The notes: generated by a model not told the origin, from the letters alone. A DNA stretch of 40,806 nt from Tessaracoccus bendigoensis DSM 12906 (GCF_900141915.1 NZ_FQZG01000034.1:1-40806), one strand, 5' to 3'; shown: positions 15,916 through 24,577, numbered from the stretch's first letter. Made by a program: numbers and translations.

Positions 15916-16728
15916 ATGGGCCAGAAAATCAACCCGGTAGGCTTCCGTCTCGGCATCACCACCGATCACATCTCGCGTTGGTACAGCGACAAGCAGTACT
16001 CGGAGTTCGTCGGTGAGGACGTCAAGATCCGTGACTACCTGACCAAGACGCTGGAGCGCGCAGGCATCTCCTCCATCGAGATCGAGCGCCGTTCCGAGCG
16101 CGTGACCATCTTCCTCCATGCCGCCCGTCCCGGCATCGTCATCGGCCGCAACGGCGCCGAGGCCGAGCGGGTCCGCGCGGAGCTGGAGAAGCTCACCGGC
16201 AAGCAGGTTCAGCTGAACATCCTTGAGGTCAAGAACCCTGAGATCGATGCCCAGCTGGTCGCCCAGGGGATCGCCGAGCAGCTCGGCGCCCGTGTCGCGT
16301 TCCGTCGCGCCATGCGCAAGGCCCAGCAGACCGCGATGCGTGCGGGTGCCAAGGGTATCCGCATCAAGTGCTCCGGCCGTCTCGGCGGCGCCGAGATGTC
16401 GCGCTCCGAGGGATACCGCGACGGTCAGGTTCCACTGCACACCCTGCGCGCCGACATCGACTACGGCTTCTACGAGGCCCGCACGACGTTCGGTCGCATC
16501 GGCGTGAAGGTCTGGATCTACAAGGGTGACGTCGCAGGCACCAGGGCAGAGCGCGCCGCGCAGAAGGCCGCCCGCAACGCCGCACCCGCGGGACGTCAGC
16601 GTCCGGGTCGTCGCCCGGCCCGCGGCGAGGGCCGTGGGGATCGTCCCGAGCGTGGCGGTCGCCGCCGCGCCGACGCAGCCCAGGCTGATGCGCCTGCTGC
16701 GCCCGCAACTGAGAACGCAGGAGCATAA
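15916..16728 (+). CDS. rpsC: 30S ribosomal protein S3
   Basis: A 270-residue S3, longer than E. coli S3 (233). It starts [13 protein letters not shown], has a type II KH domain with [11 protein letters not shown], and the C-terminal S3 domain ([33 protein letters not shown]). After that comes a basic, Arg/Gly/Ala-rich, low-complexity tail of about 50 residues, common in actinobacterial S3. It lies at the mRNA entry channel. Only 2 nt separate it from rplV. Confidence 0.97.
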   Translation: MGQKINPVGFRLGITTDHISRWYSDKQYSEFVGEDVKIRDYLTKTLERAGISSIEIERRSERVTIFLHAARPGIVIGRNGAEAERVRAELEKLTGKQVQLNILEVKNPEIDAQLVAQGIAEQLGARVAFRRAMRKAQQTAMRAGAKGIRIKCSGRLGGAEMSRSEGYRDGQVPLHTLRADIDYGFYEARTTFGRIGVKVWIYKGDVAGTRAERAAQKAARNAAPAGRQRPGRRPARGEGRGDRPERGGRRRADAAQADAPAAPATENAGA

Positions 16729-16731
16729 GTC

Positions 16732-17151
16732 ATGCTGATTCCTCGTCGAGTCAAGTTCCGTAAGCAGCACCACCCTCACCGGGACGGTGCGGCCAAGGGC
16801 GGCACCAAGCTGGCCTTCGGCGACTACGGCATCCAGGCGCTCGAGTCGTCCTACCTGACCAACCGTCAGATCGAGGCGGCCCGTATCGCCATGACCCGTC
16901 ACATTAAGCGTGGCGGTAAGGTCTGGATCAACGTGTACCCGGACCGTCCCATCACCAAGAAGCCCGCCGAAACCCGAATGGGCTCCGGTAAGGGTTCACC
17001 CGAATGGTGGGTTGCCAACATCAAGCCCGGCCGTGTGCTGTTCGAACTCTCCGGTGTGTCGGAGGAAGTGGCCCGTGAGGCCATGCGCCTGGCCATCCAC
17101 AAGCTGCCGTTCAAGGCACGCTTCATCAAGCGCGAAGCAGGTGACATCTGA
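16732..17151 (+). CDS. rplP: 50S ribosomal protein L16
   Basis: A 139-residue L16 ([60 protein letters not shown]). It organises the A-site region of 23S rRNA. It starts 3 nt after rpsC, with a GCAGGAG ribosome site in the end of that gene, and its stop overlaps the rpmC start (TGATG). Confidence 0.98.
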   Translation: MLIPRRVKFRKQHHPHRDGAAKGGTKLAFGDYGIQALESSYLTNRQIEAARIAMTRHIKRGGKVWINVYPDRPITKKPAETRMGSGKGSPEWWVANIKPGRVLFELSGVSEEVAREAMRLAIHKLPFKARFIKREAGDI

Positions 17152-17384
17152 TGAGCAAAGCTCTCAAGGCCCACGATCTGCGTGGTCTTTCGCGCGATCA
17201 GCTCAACGCCAAGATCGTCGAGCTGAAGGAAGAAGCCTTCGGGCTGCGCTTCCAGGCCGCCACCGGTCAGCTGGAGTCCAGCGCCCGCCTGAACGGCGTC
17301 CGCAAGGACATCGCCCGCATCTACACCGTGCTGCAGGAACGCAACCTGGGCATCGTGGACGAGCCTGCCGTTGAGGAGAACTGA
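17151..17384 (+). CDS. rpmC: 50S ribosomal protein L29
   Basis: A 77-residue L29, a helical hairpin near the tunnel exit. [35 protein letters not shown] and [17 protein letters not shown] are standard. ATG 17151 overlaps the rplP stop by one base. The C-terminus ends in an acidic stretch (DEPAVEEN). Confidence 0.96.
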   Translation: MSKALKAHDLRGLSRDQLNAKIVELKEEAFGLRFQAATGQLESSARLNGVRKDIARIYTVLQERNLGIVDEPAVEEN

Positions 17385-17385
17385 A

Positions 17386-17661
17386 ATGACTGAAGAAATC
17401 ACCACCGAAGAGCGCAATCGTCGCAAAGTGCTTCAGGGAATCGTCGTGTCCGACAAGATGGACAAGACGATCGTCGTCCTGGTCGAGGACCGGGTCAAGC
17501 ACCCGCTCTACGGCAAGGTCATGACCAAGTCGGAGCGGCTCAAGGCCCACGACGAGAACAACGAAGCCGGCATCGGTGACCGTGTTCGCGTCATGGAGAC
17601 CCGCCCGCTGTCGGCGCAGAAGCGTTGGCGTCTGGTCGAGATCATCGAGCGCGCCAAGTAG
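17386..17661 (+). CDS. rpsQ: 30S ribosomal protein S17
   Basis: A 91-residue S17, an OB-fold 16S rRNA-binding protein ([55 protein letters not shown]). ATG 17386 is used with GAGGAG (17373-17378) in the end of rpmC; a start at 17371 is in frame but lies inside rpmC. It is the last gene of the S10 operon here, because a strong terminator follows instead of rplN. Confidence 0.97.
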   Translation: MTEEITTEERNRRKVLQGIVVSDKMDKTIVVLVEDRVKHPLYGKVMTKSERLKAHDENNEAGIGDRVRVMETRPLSAQKRWRLVEIIERAK

Positions 17662-17671
17662 CCAAAACTCG

Positions 17672-17709
17672 AAATGGCCCGTCCCTCACGTCGAGGGGCG
17701 GGCCATTTT
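17672..17709. terminator. Terminator after the S10 operon, usable in both directions
   Basis: A 16-bp stem: AAATGGCCCGTCCCTC (17672-17687) pairs with GAGGGGCGGGCCATTT (17693-17708) with one G-T wobble and a 5-nt loop. It is flanked by A-run and T-run ends. It lies between rpsQ and the convergent PF04020 gene, so it probably serves both strands. Confidence 0.88.
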
Positions 17710-17744
17710 GCCTGCTCACAAGCGCGGCGGGATCTGCCCCCGGC

Positions 17745-18128
17745 TCAGCCCTGCTGGCTGCCCGAACCCAGCAGGCCCCCAAGCAGAGCCCCGACGATCG
17801 AGATGATCACGGCCCCCCAGAAGGCTGGCCAGAAGCCGTCGACGTGGAAGCCCAGGCCGAACTGCGTCGAGACCCATGAGGTGAGCATCAGCATCAGGGC
17901 GTTGATGACGAGCAGGAAGACACCGAGCGTCAGGATGATCAGACAGGTGCCGACGACCTTGACGATGGGCTTGATGACGGCGTTGACCGCGCCGAAGATC
18001 AAGGCGACCAGTAACAGGGTGATCACGTTGTCTGACATGTCGCCGCCCGTGAGGTGGATTCCGGGGACCAGCCAGACGGCTGCGGCCGTGGCGAGTGCCG
18101 TGACGATGAGGCGGGTTAGGAACTGCAT
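17745..18128 (-). CDS. Small 4-TM membrane protein, PF04020 (phage holin 4 superfamily / YvlD-like)
   Basis: A 127-residue protein with four predicted membrane helices: FLTRLIVTALATAAAVWLV, VITLLLVALIFGAVNAVI, LIILTLGVFLLVINALMLML and FWGAVIISIVGALLGGLLG. The NAVIKP and VINALML segments are typical of the PF04020 family (mycobacterial-type 4-TMS holin superfamily; YvlD of Bacillus). Despite the name, most members are chromosomal and of unknown function; no phage genes are nearby. ATG 18128 is chosen; the frame extends upstream to 18245, but that part is Arg/Pro-rich and not family-like. It is convergent with the S10 operon and divergent from the ABC/FtsX gene. Confidence 0.8.
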   Translation of the reverse strand: MQFLTRLIVTALATAAAVWLVPGIHLTGGDMSDNVITLLLVALIFGAVNAVIKPIVKVVGTCLIILTLGVFLLVINALMLMLTSWVSTQFGLGFHVDGFWPAFWGAVIISIVGALLGGLLGSGSQQG

Positions 18129-18216
18129 GGCACCCACTCTGCCACGGGCCGGGCCCAGTTGGGCTGGCGCCGGTCGGGAATCGCGTGAGCCGCGGCAGCG
18201 GTATCGGGGATCCCGG

Positions 18217-18245
18217 GGTGGCAGGTTTTTGGTGCCACCTAACAT
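18217..18245. promoter_or_regulatory. Inverted repeat overlapping a possible -10 box ahead of the ABC/FtsX gene
   Basis: GGTGGCA (18217-18223) and TGCCACC (18233-18239) form a perfect 7-bp inverted repeat with 9-nt spacing, directly followed by TAACAT (18240-18245), a TAnnnT -10 candidate 47 nt before the gene start. A second, imperfect match (GGTGCCACC and GGTGGTGCC) flanks the TAACAT. This could be an operator, but no -35 is evident. Confidence 0.35.
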
Positions 18246-18292
18246 GGTGGTGCCTGGGCGAGCGCCAGATGACGGGCTGGGGGAGAAGGTAG

Positions 18293-21200
18293 ATGCTAGA
18301 ACTGCGGGATGTCCGCAAGTCGTACACGACCGGCGATTTCACGCAGGTCGCGCTCGATGACGTTTCGATCGCCTTCCGCGACAACGAGTTCGTGGCGATC
18401 CTCGGCCCTTCCGGCTCCGGGAAGACGACCCTTCTAAATGTTGTGGGCGGCCTTGATCACTACGACTCGGGCAACCTGATCATCGACGGGGTGGAGACAT
18501 CCCGCTACAAGGACCGCGACTGGGATACCTACCGAAACAACCGGATCGGGTTCGTCTTCCAGAGCTACAACCTGATCCCGCACCAGTCGGTGCTCGCCAA
18601 CGTGGAACTGGCCCTGACGCTGGCAGGTGTTTCGCCTGCGGAACGGAAGCGCCGCGCGCTCGAGGCCCTCGATGAGGTCGGCCTCAGCGACCACGTACAC
18701 AAACGCCCAAATCAGCTCTCCGGTGGGCAGATGCAGCGGGTCGCGATCGCCCGCGCGCTGGTCAACGACCCCGAGATCCTGCTGGCCGACGAACCGACTG
18801 GGGCGCTCGACTCCGCGACCAGCGTCCAGATCATGGCCCTGCTGACCAGCATCGCCAGCGACCGGCTGGTCATCATGGTCACCCACAACCCCGAGCTGGC
18901 CGAGCAGTACGCCACGCGCATCGTCTCCCTGCGCGACGGGGTGATCTCCGAGGACACCGACCCGTTCGTCCCGGTCGCATCACCGGTGGCGACAGGGGCC
19001 GCCGCGCGACACACGAGCATGAGCTTCCTCACCGCGATCGCGCTGTCCTTCAACAACCTCATGACCAAGAAGGGCCGCACCCTGATGACGTCCTTCGCGG
19101 GCAGCATCGGCATCATCGGCATCGCGGCCATCCTCGCGTTGGCCAACGGCGTCAACGCCTACATCAAGAACGTTGAGGAGGACACCCTCTCGCTCTACCC
19201 CCTGACCATCCAGCGCCAAGGTATGGACATGACCGCCATGCTCAGCGCGTCGGCCGGACTCATGGAAGAGGCGAGTGGGAATGGCGCGGTGGAAGGTGAC
19301 GTACACGAGGTGCAGGTCATGGGGAAGATGTTCTCCAGCGTCGGAACCAACGACCTCGAGTCGTTGAAGGCGTTCCTGGAGAGCGGGGAGAGCGGGATCG
19401 ACGCTCATGTGAACTCGATCCAATATGCCTACGACGTCACCCCTCAGATCTATGCGGCCGACACCTCCGAGAAGGTGCGCAAGGTCAATCCCGACTCGAC
19501 GTTCAGTGCACTCGGGTTCGGCTCGTCTGCATCCGCCTCCAGCCTGGTCTCCTCGTCGATGAGTGCAGGCGTGTTCCGGGAACTCATGCCGGATCTCTCC
19601 CTGGTCGAATCCCATTTCGACGTGATGGCTGGTCACTGGCCGACTTCCTATGACGAGACGCTTCTTGTCCTCACGCCGAGCGGCGGCGTCAGCGACCTGG
19701 CCCTCTACGCGATGGGCCTGCGTGACCCTGCCGAGCTTGACTCGATGGTCGAGCAGGTCAGGAACGAGGAGGATGTCGAGAGCCCGACGGATCCTCTGAG
19801 CCTGAGCTACGACGACCTGATGGGTGCCAGCTTCAAGCTGGTGGATGAATCGGAGCTCTACACACACGACGACGAGTTCGGCGTCTGGACGGATCGCAGC
19901 GGAGACGCGGCCTACCTGAAGAAGGTCGTGGACGGGGGCGCCGACCTGCGCGTCGCCGGGATCGTCAAGCCGACCGAGGACTCAGCCCGGTTGTCGCCCG
20001 GCATCTACTACACGAGGGCACTTACCGAGCACATCGTGGCTCAGGCCGATGCCTCCCCGATCGTGCAGCAGCAACTGGCGGACCCCGCCGTCAACGTGTT
20101 CACCGGGAGGGGGTTCGGGGAGGAACCAGACGACTCGGAGTTCGACTTCGCTTCGCTGTTCACCATCGATGAGGATGCGATCGCGAAGGCGTTCACGTTC
20201 GACGAGTCGAAGCTGAACCTCGACCTGTCGGGTCTGGAGTCGGGCCTCTCCGGCGCCGATCTAGGCCTGAGCGACCTGGAACTCGACCCGTCGAAGCTGC
20301 CCGCTCTCGACCTCGACCAGATCCTCGCAGGCTTGGACCTGTCCAGTCTAATCAAGATCCCGGACGGTGCTCCGACGCCCGATGCCCAAGCCCCCGACGT
20401 CGACGCCGACGATCTCACCGAGGCGGCGACGAAGCTGGTCGAGGGCTATTTCGCCTTCGCCGCGGCCGGTGGGCTCGACCCTGCCGACGTCGCCTCGAAC
20501 CTGCCGGCCTTCCTGGAGACCCCGGAGGCGGCCGCCGCACTCGATGAGGCCGGGATCGACGGTGCATCCGTAACGAAGCTGGTCGAAGGCTATGTGTCGT
20601 TCGCGGTGGCTGGCGGGCTCGACCCGACCGATGTCGCGACCAACCTGCCCGCCTTCTTCGCCTCTGCTGAGGGATCGGCGCTCCTCGGGGAGATCGCCCC
20701 GCTGCCTGGAGCCGATGCCGGGCTCGTGGAGCGGCTGGTTTCGGGCTACCTCGCGTTCGCCGTCGAGAATGGGCTCGATCCGACCGACGCCGCAGCCAGC
20801 TTTCCCGCCTTCCTCGCCTCACCCGCGGGGCAGGCGCTGGCTGGCGAGGTGGTGGGCTACCTGGACACGTCGTCGCTCGAGACGCAGCTGCAGGGGGTTC
20901 TCGGCGACTACCTGCAGCAGGTGATGACGGCTTACATGGGTGAGGTGTCCGGCCAGTTGACGTCGGCGCTCACCACGCAGATCTCCTCGGCCCTCGAATC
21001 GTCCATGGGTCAACTCGCCGACAACATGTCGGACGCCATGGGGATCGATCAGGACGCCTTCCTGGCCGCCTTCAAGATGGAGCGCAGCAAGGATGAGCTG
21101 ACCCAGCTCCTGGTTTCGATGGCATCGACGCAGTCCGCGAGCTATGAGGGTAACCTCCGCACGCTCGGGTGGGCTGATTTCGACAATCCGTCCCGGATCG

Positions 21201-21760
21201 ACATCTACCCGATCGACTTCGAGTCGAAGGCCGAGGTGACCGGCATCCTCGACGGCTACAACGATTCCATGCGAGCCGAGGGGCAGGAGGGGCGCGTGAT
21301 CACCTATACCGATCTCGTCGGCGCCCTGATGAGTTCCGTGACGGACATCATCAACATGATCAGCTACGTGTTGATCGCGTTCGTGGCGATCTCGCTGGTG
21401 GTGAGCTCGATCATGATCGGCGTGATCACCTACATCTCGGTGCTTGAGCGGAAGAAGGAGATCGGCATCCTGCGTTCGATCGGCGCAAGCAAGAAGGACA
21501 TCCGCCGTGTGTTCAACGCCGAGACCCTGATCGTCGGGTTCGTGGCCGGGGCGCTCGGCGTCATCATCACGTTCCTGCTGACGATCCCGGCCAATGCGAT
21601 CGTCTACGCCAACTTCGACGTGCCGAACATCGCCCGGTTGCCTTGGCAGGCCGCCGGGATCCTCGTGCTGATCAGCATGGCGCTGACGGCGCTCGCGGGC
21701 CTGATCCCGTCATCGGCCGCGTCGAGGAAGGACCCTGTCGAGGCGCTGCGCAGCGAGTAG
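18293..21760 (+). CDS. ABC transporter: ATPase fused to an FtsX-type permease with a repeat-bearing external domain
   Basis: A 1155-residue MacB-like fusion. Residues 1-225 are an ATPase with Walker A GPSGSGKTT (38-46), signature LSGGQMQRVAIARAL, Walker B ILLADEP and the H-loop VTHN. A membrane helix near residue 265-285 (GSIGIIGIAAILALANGV) is followed by a very large extracytoplasmic region to about residue 1015. Three more helices lie in the C-terminal FtsX domain (YVLIAFVAISLVVSSIMIGVI, ERKKEIGILRSIGASKKDI, LIVGFVAGALGVIITF, AAGILVLISMALTALAGLI). The external region holds a Leu/Asp-rich segment (about 638-690) and three repeats starting near residues 714, 762 and 814. Such proteins usually act as lipoprotein, peptide or mechanosignalling machines rather than importers. 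GGGAGAAGG precedes ATG 18293. It stands alone between the S10 and spc operons. Confidence 0.88.
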   Translation: MLELRDVRKSYTTGDFTQVALDDVSIAFRDNEFVAILGPSGSGKTTLLNVVGGLDHYDSGNLIIDGVETSRYKDRDWDTYRNNRIGFVFQSYNLIPHQSVLANVELALTLAGVSPAERKRRALEALDEVGLSDHVHKRPNQLSGGQMQRVAIARALVNDPEILLADEPTGALDSATSVQIMALLTSIASDRLVIMVTHNPELAEQYATRIVSLRDGVISEDTDPFVPVASPVATGAAARHTSMSFLTAIALSFNNLMTKKGRTLMTSFAGSIGIIGIAAILALANGVNAYIKNVEEDTLSLYPLTIQRQGMDMTAMLSASAGLMEEASGNGAVEGDVHEVQVMGKMFSSVGTNDLESLKAFLESGESGIDAHVNSIQYAYDVTPQIYAADTSEKVRKVNPDSTFSALGFGSSASASSLVSSSMSAGVFRELMPDLSLVESHFDVMAGHWPTSYDETLLVLTPSGGVSDLALYAMGLRDPAELDSMVEQVRNEEDVESPTDPLSLSYDDLMGASFKLVDESELYTHDDEFGVWTDRSGDAAYLKKVVDGGADLRVAGIVKPTEDSARLSPGIYYTRALTEHIVAQADASPIVQQQLADPAVNVFTGRGFGEEPDDSEFDFASLFTIDEDAIAKAFTFDESKLNLDLSGLESGLSGADLGLSDLELDPSKLPALDLDQILAGLDLSSLIKIPDGAPTPDAQAPDVDADDLTEAATKLVEGYFAFAAAGGLDPADVASNLPAFLETPEAAAALDEAGIDGASVTKLVEGYVSFAVAGGLDPTDVATNLPAFFASAEGSALLGEIAPLPGADAGLVERLVSGYLAFAVENGLDPTDAAASFPAFLASPAGQALAGEVVGYLDTSSLETQLQGVLGDYLQQVMTAYMGEVSGQLTSALTTQISSALESSMGQLADNMSDAMGIDQDAFLAAFKMERSKDELTQLLVSMASTQSASYEGNLRTLGWADFDNPSRIDIYPIDFESKAEVTGILDGYNDSMRAEGQEGRVITYTDLVGALMSSVTDIINMISYVLIAFVAISLVVSSIMIGVITYISVLERKKEIGILRSIGASKKDIRRVFNAETLIVGFVAGALGVIITFLLTIPANAIVYANFDVPNIARLPWQAAGILVLISMALTALAGLIPSSAASRKDPVEALRSE
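20420..20860 (+). repeat. Three in-frame repeats inside the ABC/FtsX gene
   Basis: Codons for three related units begin at 20432, 20576 and 20732 (48 and 52 codons apart). Each reads approximately (K/R)LVxGYxxFAxxxGLDPxDxAxxxPAFxxSxxxxAL. The best-preserved pair are units 1 and 2. They lie in the predicted extracytoplasmic part, about 160 residues before the C-terminal membrane domain. Confidence 0.9.
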
Positions 21761-22020
21761 CTTCGAGGTCGTCTGCCGGTCGCCTGTCATGCCTGCGCGG
21801 GTGCCTGTCGGCCTTCACGGCATGACCGGGGCGCGGTGGCGGTACTGCGCAATCCCCTCCGCTGGGTTAGGTCTCTACCCCGTACCCGGGTGAGGTGGCC
21901 CCCTCTGCCCAGCCTTGGACGCCGGTGGGGGTCCCCATGGGTAGCTCGCGCCGCCATGTCGCCGTCTCACTTGCCCATCTTGCGCCCGTCTCGACGCCGA
22001 TTGATCCTCTGCCCGGGCCA

Positions 22021-22106
22021 GCGTTGAGCACTATTCAGGGTTCGATCCCGGAAAGTGCGGGTTTGCACGTTAAAGGTGCCAGCGAACCCGGGTTAGTGCT
22101 CATCGC
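22021..22106. repeat. Long palindromic repeat, copy A
   Basis: Arms 22021-22043 and 22084-22106 are inverted repeats matching at 19 of 23 positions, with outer GTTGAGCACTA/TAGTGCTCA and inner GGGTTC/GAACCC. The 40-nt centre contains a smaller GTGC-GCAC stem. The arms are shared with copy B downstream. Confidence 0.8.
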
Positions 22107-22152
22107 GCCGCCCGGACGACCCCCGGCTCAGCCCCACCGGCGGCGGACCAGG

Positions 22153-22234
22153 GTTGAGCACTATCCCGGACTCGATCGGCGACACGCCGTAGGTGGGCGT
22201 GGTTTTGAGCAACGAACCCCGGATAGTGCTCAAC
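22153..22234. repeat. Long palindromic repeat, copy B
   Basis: Arms 22153-22174 (GTTGAGCACTATCC and onward) and 22213-22234 (ending GGATAGTGCTCAAC) match at 19 of 22 positions as an inverted repeat. The 38-nt centre begins with a CGGCG-ACA-CGCCG stem. It lies 46 nt after copy A; the outer 12 nt of the left arms are identical between the copies. Confidence 0.8.
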
Positions 22235-22318
22235 GCCCCAGCCGGGACGCGCCCAAGCCACACCGGCTTCGACGGAGGTGGCCGGGACGTCCTGCGTCGC
22301 GGTGGCGGCGATTTCCGG

Positions 22319-22342
22319 CGACTCGGTGCAATGGGATAGACT
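22319..22342 (+). promoter_or_regulatory. Candidate promoter of the spc operon (-10 clear, -35 weak)
   Basis: TAGACT at 22337-22342 is a good -10 box and identical to the one upstream of rpmJ. The expected -35 position, 17-18 nt upstream, reads TTCCGG or TCCGGC, a poor match. A start near 22349 would give a leader of about 155 nt. Confidence 0.4.
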
Positions 22343-22504
22343 GCCAAAGTTGTCTTGGGTCTGTGCCCCTCCGGGGGGACCTTTCCCATCCAACGTCCGT
22401 GGCCCCCTCTCCCTCGAGCTGGGGGTTGCCTCCTGGCAGAATCCAGGGGGTTCGTTTCTAGTTCCACAAGGCCTCATCCGGAACCGGTGGAGCAAGGAGA
22501 AGTA

Positions 22505-22873
22505 ATGATCCAGCAGGAGTCGCGGCTGAAGGTCGCCGACAACACTGGTGCGAAGGAAATCCTCTGCATCCGTGTTCTCGGTGGCTCCAAGCGCCGCTAT
22601 GCCTACCTCGGCGACACGATTGTCGCCACCGTCAAGGACGCGATCCCCGGCGGCAACGTGAAGAAGGGCGACGTGGTCAAGGCCGTCGTCGTCCGCACCA
22701 GGAAGGAACGCCGTCGCCCGGACGGTTCCTACATCAAGTTCGACGAGAACGCGGCCGTCATCCTCAAGAGCGACGGGGAGCCCCGCGGTACCCGCATCTT
22801 CGGCCCCGTCGCCCGCGAACTGCGCGAGAAGAAGTTCATGCGCATCGTCTCGCTCGCACCGGAGGTGATCTGA
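22505..22873 (+). CDS. rplN: 50S ribosomal protein L14
   Basis: A 122-residue L14, at the subunit interface where RsfS silences the 50[50 protein letters not shown] and [15 protein letters not shown] are standard. AAGGAG lies 7 nt before the ATG. It is first in the spc operon, here separated from rpsQ by about 4.8 kb of unrelated genes. Confidence 0.98.
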   Translation: MIQQESRLKVADNTGAKEILCIRVLGGSKRRYAYLGDTIVATVKDAIPGGNVKKGDVVKAVVVRTRKERRRPDGSYIKFDENAAVILKSDGEPRGTRIFGPVARELREKKFMRIVSLAPEVI

Positions 22874-22875
22874 TC

Positions 22876-23247
22876 ATGGCAGGTCTGAACATCAAGAAGG
22901 GTGACCGCGTCAAGGTCATCGCAGGTGGCGACAAGGGCGTGACCGGCGAGGTCATCGCCGTCAACGCCGAGGCCCAGAGTGTCACGGTCCAGGGCGTGAA
23001 CCTGGTCAAGAAGCACCGTCGCGAATCGCAGACCTCCACCGGTCGGCGGGTCGAAGGCGGCATCATCACCGTCGAGGCCCCGATCCACGTGTCAAACGTG
23101 CAGCTCGTGGTCAAGGTCGACGGTAAGGAAGTCCCCACCCGGGTCGGCTTCAAGCGCGTCGATGTGACCAAGCGTCGTCCCGACGGTTCCGAGTACAAGG
23201 CGCAGCGTTCCGTCCGGATCGCCCGCAAGACCGGTGAGGAGATCTGA
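22876..23247 (+). CDS. rplX: 50S ribosomal protein L24
   Basis: A 123-residue L24, an assembly initiator for the 50S. The N-terminal KOW motif is clear ([22 protein letters not shown]), followed by [13 protein letters not shown] and [16 protein letters not shown]. It starts 2 nt after rplN, and its TGA overlaps the rplE start by one base. Confidence 0.97.
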   Translation: MAGLNIKKGDRVKVIAGGDKGVTGEVIAVNAEAQSVTVQGVNLVKKHRRESQTSTGRRVEGGIITVEAPIHVSNVQLVVKVDGKEVPTRVGFKRVDVTKRRPDGSEYKAQRSVRIARKTGEEI

Positions 23248-23873
23248 TGACTGAGACCTCGACCGCCACGATGCCCCGTCTCAAGGCCAAGTACCGTGAG
23301 ACCATCGTCCCTGCACTGCAGGATGAGTTCCACTTCGACAACGTCATGCAGATCCCCGGTCTCGTCAAGATCGTCGTGAACATGGGTGTCGGTGAGGCAG
23401 CCCGCGACTCGAAGATCATCGACGGTGCAATCAAGGACCTCACCGCCATCACCGGCCAGAAGCCGGCCGTGACGAAGGCCCGCAAGTCGATCGCCCAGTT
23501 CAAGCTCCGTGAGGGCCAGCCCATCGGCTGCCACGTCACGCTGCGTGGCGATCGGATGTGGGAGTTCGCCGACCGTCTCCTGACGCTCGCGCTGCCCCGC
23601 ATCCGCGACTTCCGCGGCCTCAATGCGAACCAGTTCGACGGCAAGGGCAACTACACGTTCGGTCTCAACGAGCAGGTCATGTTCCTGGAGATCGACCAGG
23701 ACAAGATCGACCGCGTGCGTGGCATGGACATCACGTTCGTCACCTCCGCCGACGACGACGCACAGGGCCGGGCGCTGCTCAAGCACCTCGGATTCCCGTT
23801 CAAGGCCGTCGACGATCCGAAGAAGCAGAAGGCCAAGCGCGGCCCCGCTTACTACGCCAAGAAGAAGAAGTGA
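23247..23873 (+). CDS. rplE: 50S ribosomal protein L5
   Basis: A 208-residue L5, which binds 5S rRNA and bridges to the 30S head. [45 protein letters not shown] and [16 protein letters not shown] are diagnostic. It is somewhat longer than E. coli L5 (179) owing to N-terminal residues and a Lys-rich C-terminus, as in other actinobacteria. Confidence 0.97.
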   Translation: MTETSTATMPRLKAKYRETIVPALQDEFHFDNVMQIPGLVKIVVNMGVGEAARDSKIIDGAIKDLTAITGQKPAVTKARKSIAQFKLREGQPIGCHVTLRGDRMWEFADRLLTLALPRIRDFRGLNANQFDGKGNYTFGLNEQVMFLEIDQDKIDRVRGMDITFVTSADDDAQGRALLKHLGFPFKAVDDPKKQKAKRGPAYYAKKKK

Positions 23874-23884
23874 GCTGATCCGTA

Positions 23885-24070
23885 ATGGCTAAGACAGCAC
23901 TCAAGGTCAAGCAGTCCCGCAAGCCGAAGTTCGGTGTGCGCGCCTACACCCGTTGCCAGAAGTGCGGCCGACCACACTCGGTCTACCGCAAGTTCGGCCT
24001 CTGCCGCATCTGCCTTCGCGAAATGGCGCATGCCGGGGAACTTCCCGGCATCACCAAGTCGTCCTGGTGA
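23885..24070 (+). CDS. rpsZ: 30S ribosomal protein S14, zinc-binding type Z
   Basis: A 61-residue short-form S14 with a zinc ribbon: Cys24, Cys27, Cys40 and Cys43 (CQKCGRP, LCRIC). It ends PGITKSSW, as usual. This is the zinc-containing version; actinobacteria often keep a zinc-free, longer paralogue elsewhere under Zur control, and none is in this window. It lies 11 nt after rplE. Confidence 0.97.
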   Translation: MAKTALKVKQSRKPKFGVRAYTRCQKCGRPHSVYRKFGLCRICLREMAHAGELPGITKSSW

Positions 24071-24145
24071 CCCGAACCCCACATTCATTCAACCGACACC
24101 AGGTCCGGGGATCCGGAAACCGGTGTAGATAAGAGGCAACTAGTC

Positions 24146-24550
24146 ATGACGATGACTGATCCGATTGCAGACATGCTTACGCGTGTGCGCAACGCCAACC
24201 AGGCGTACCTGGATTCCACGTCCATGCCAAGCTCGAAGATCAAGGTGGGCATCGCCCAGATCCTCAAGAAGAACGGCTACATCGCCGACTTCGAACAGGC
24301 CGAAGTCGAAGGCCAGGTCGGCAAGGTCCTGACCGTGACGCTGAAGTACGGCGAGTCCCGCGAACGTTCGATCGTCGGGATCCGTCGCATCAGCAAGCCG
24401 GGGCTCCGCGTGTACGCGAAGTCGACAGAGCTCCCCAAGGTGCTCGGAGGTCTGGGCATCGCGATCATCTCGACGTCGCAGGGTCTTCTGACCGACCGCG
24501 ACGCCAAGTCCAAGTCCGTCGGCGGCGAAGTACTCGCCTACGTCTGGTGA
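24146..24550 (+). CDS. rpsH: 30S ribosomal protein S8
   Basis: A 134-residue S8, which binds the 16S central domain and in E. coli represses the spc operon by binding the rplE message. [58 protein letters not shown] and GGEVLAYVW are standard. ATG 24146 (MTMTDP) has AGAGG upstream; ATG 24152 is an alternative. The 75-nt gap before it is the largest inside this operon. Confidence 0.97.
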   Translation: MTMTDPIADMLTRVRNANQAYLDSTSMPSSKIKVGIAQILKKNGYIADFEQAEVEGQVGKVLTVTLKYGESRERSIVGIRRISKPGLRVYAKSTELPKVLGGLGIAIISTSQGLLTDRDAKSKSVGGEVLAYVW

Positions 24551-24577
24551 TCCGGCGAAGGTAAGGAGGAAAACATA

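Larger units (their letters stand above)
21761..22504. other. 744-nt non-coding region between the ABC/FtsX gene and the spc operon
   Basis: No convincing gene is present. The region contains an 8-bp inverted repeat, GTCATGCC (21786-21793) and GGCATGAC (21819-21826), that may help end the ABC message. Next are two copies of a long palindromic repeat at 22021-22106 and 22153-22234, and a candidate promoter near 22319-22342. The leader of rplN is about 155 nt, with small stems such as CCTGG-CAGAAT-CCAGG (22432-22447). Open frames here change with the repeats and have no recognisable protein features. Confidence 0.6.

Noticed and set aside
15589-16902. 437-codon minus-strand open frame opposite rplV, rpsC and rplP
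   Set aside because: Antisense to conserved ribosomal genes, with no family resemblance.
17745-18128. Prophage remnant suggested by the holin-family name
   Set aside because: No other phage gene, integrase or attachment site is nearby; PF04020 proteins are commonly chromosomal.
21895-22461. 188-codon plus-strand open frame upstream of rplN
   Set aside because: It runs through both palindromic repeats, has no recognisable domain or ribosome site, and is Pro/Arg-rich as expected from GC-rich non-coding DNA.
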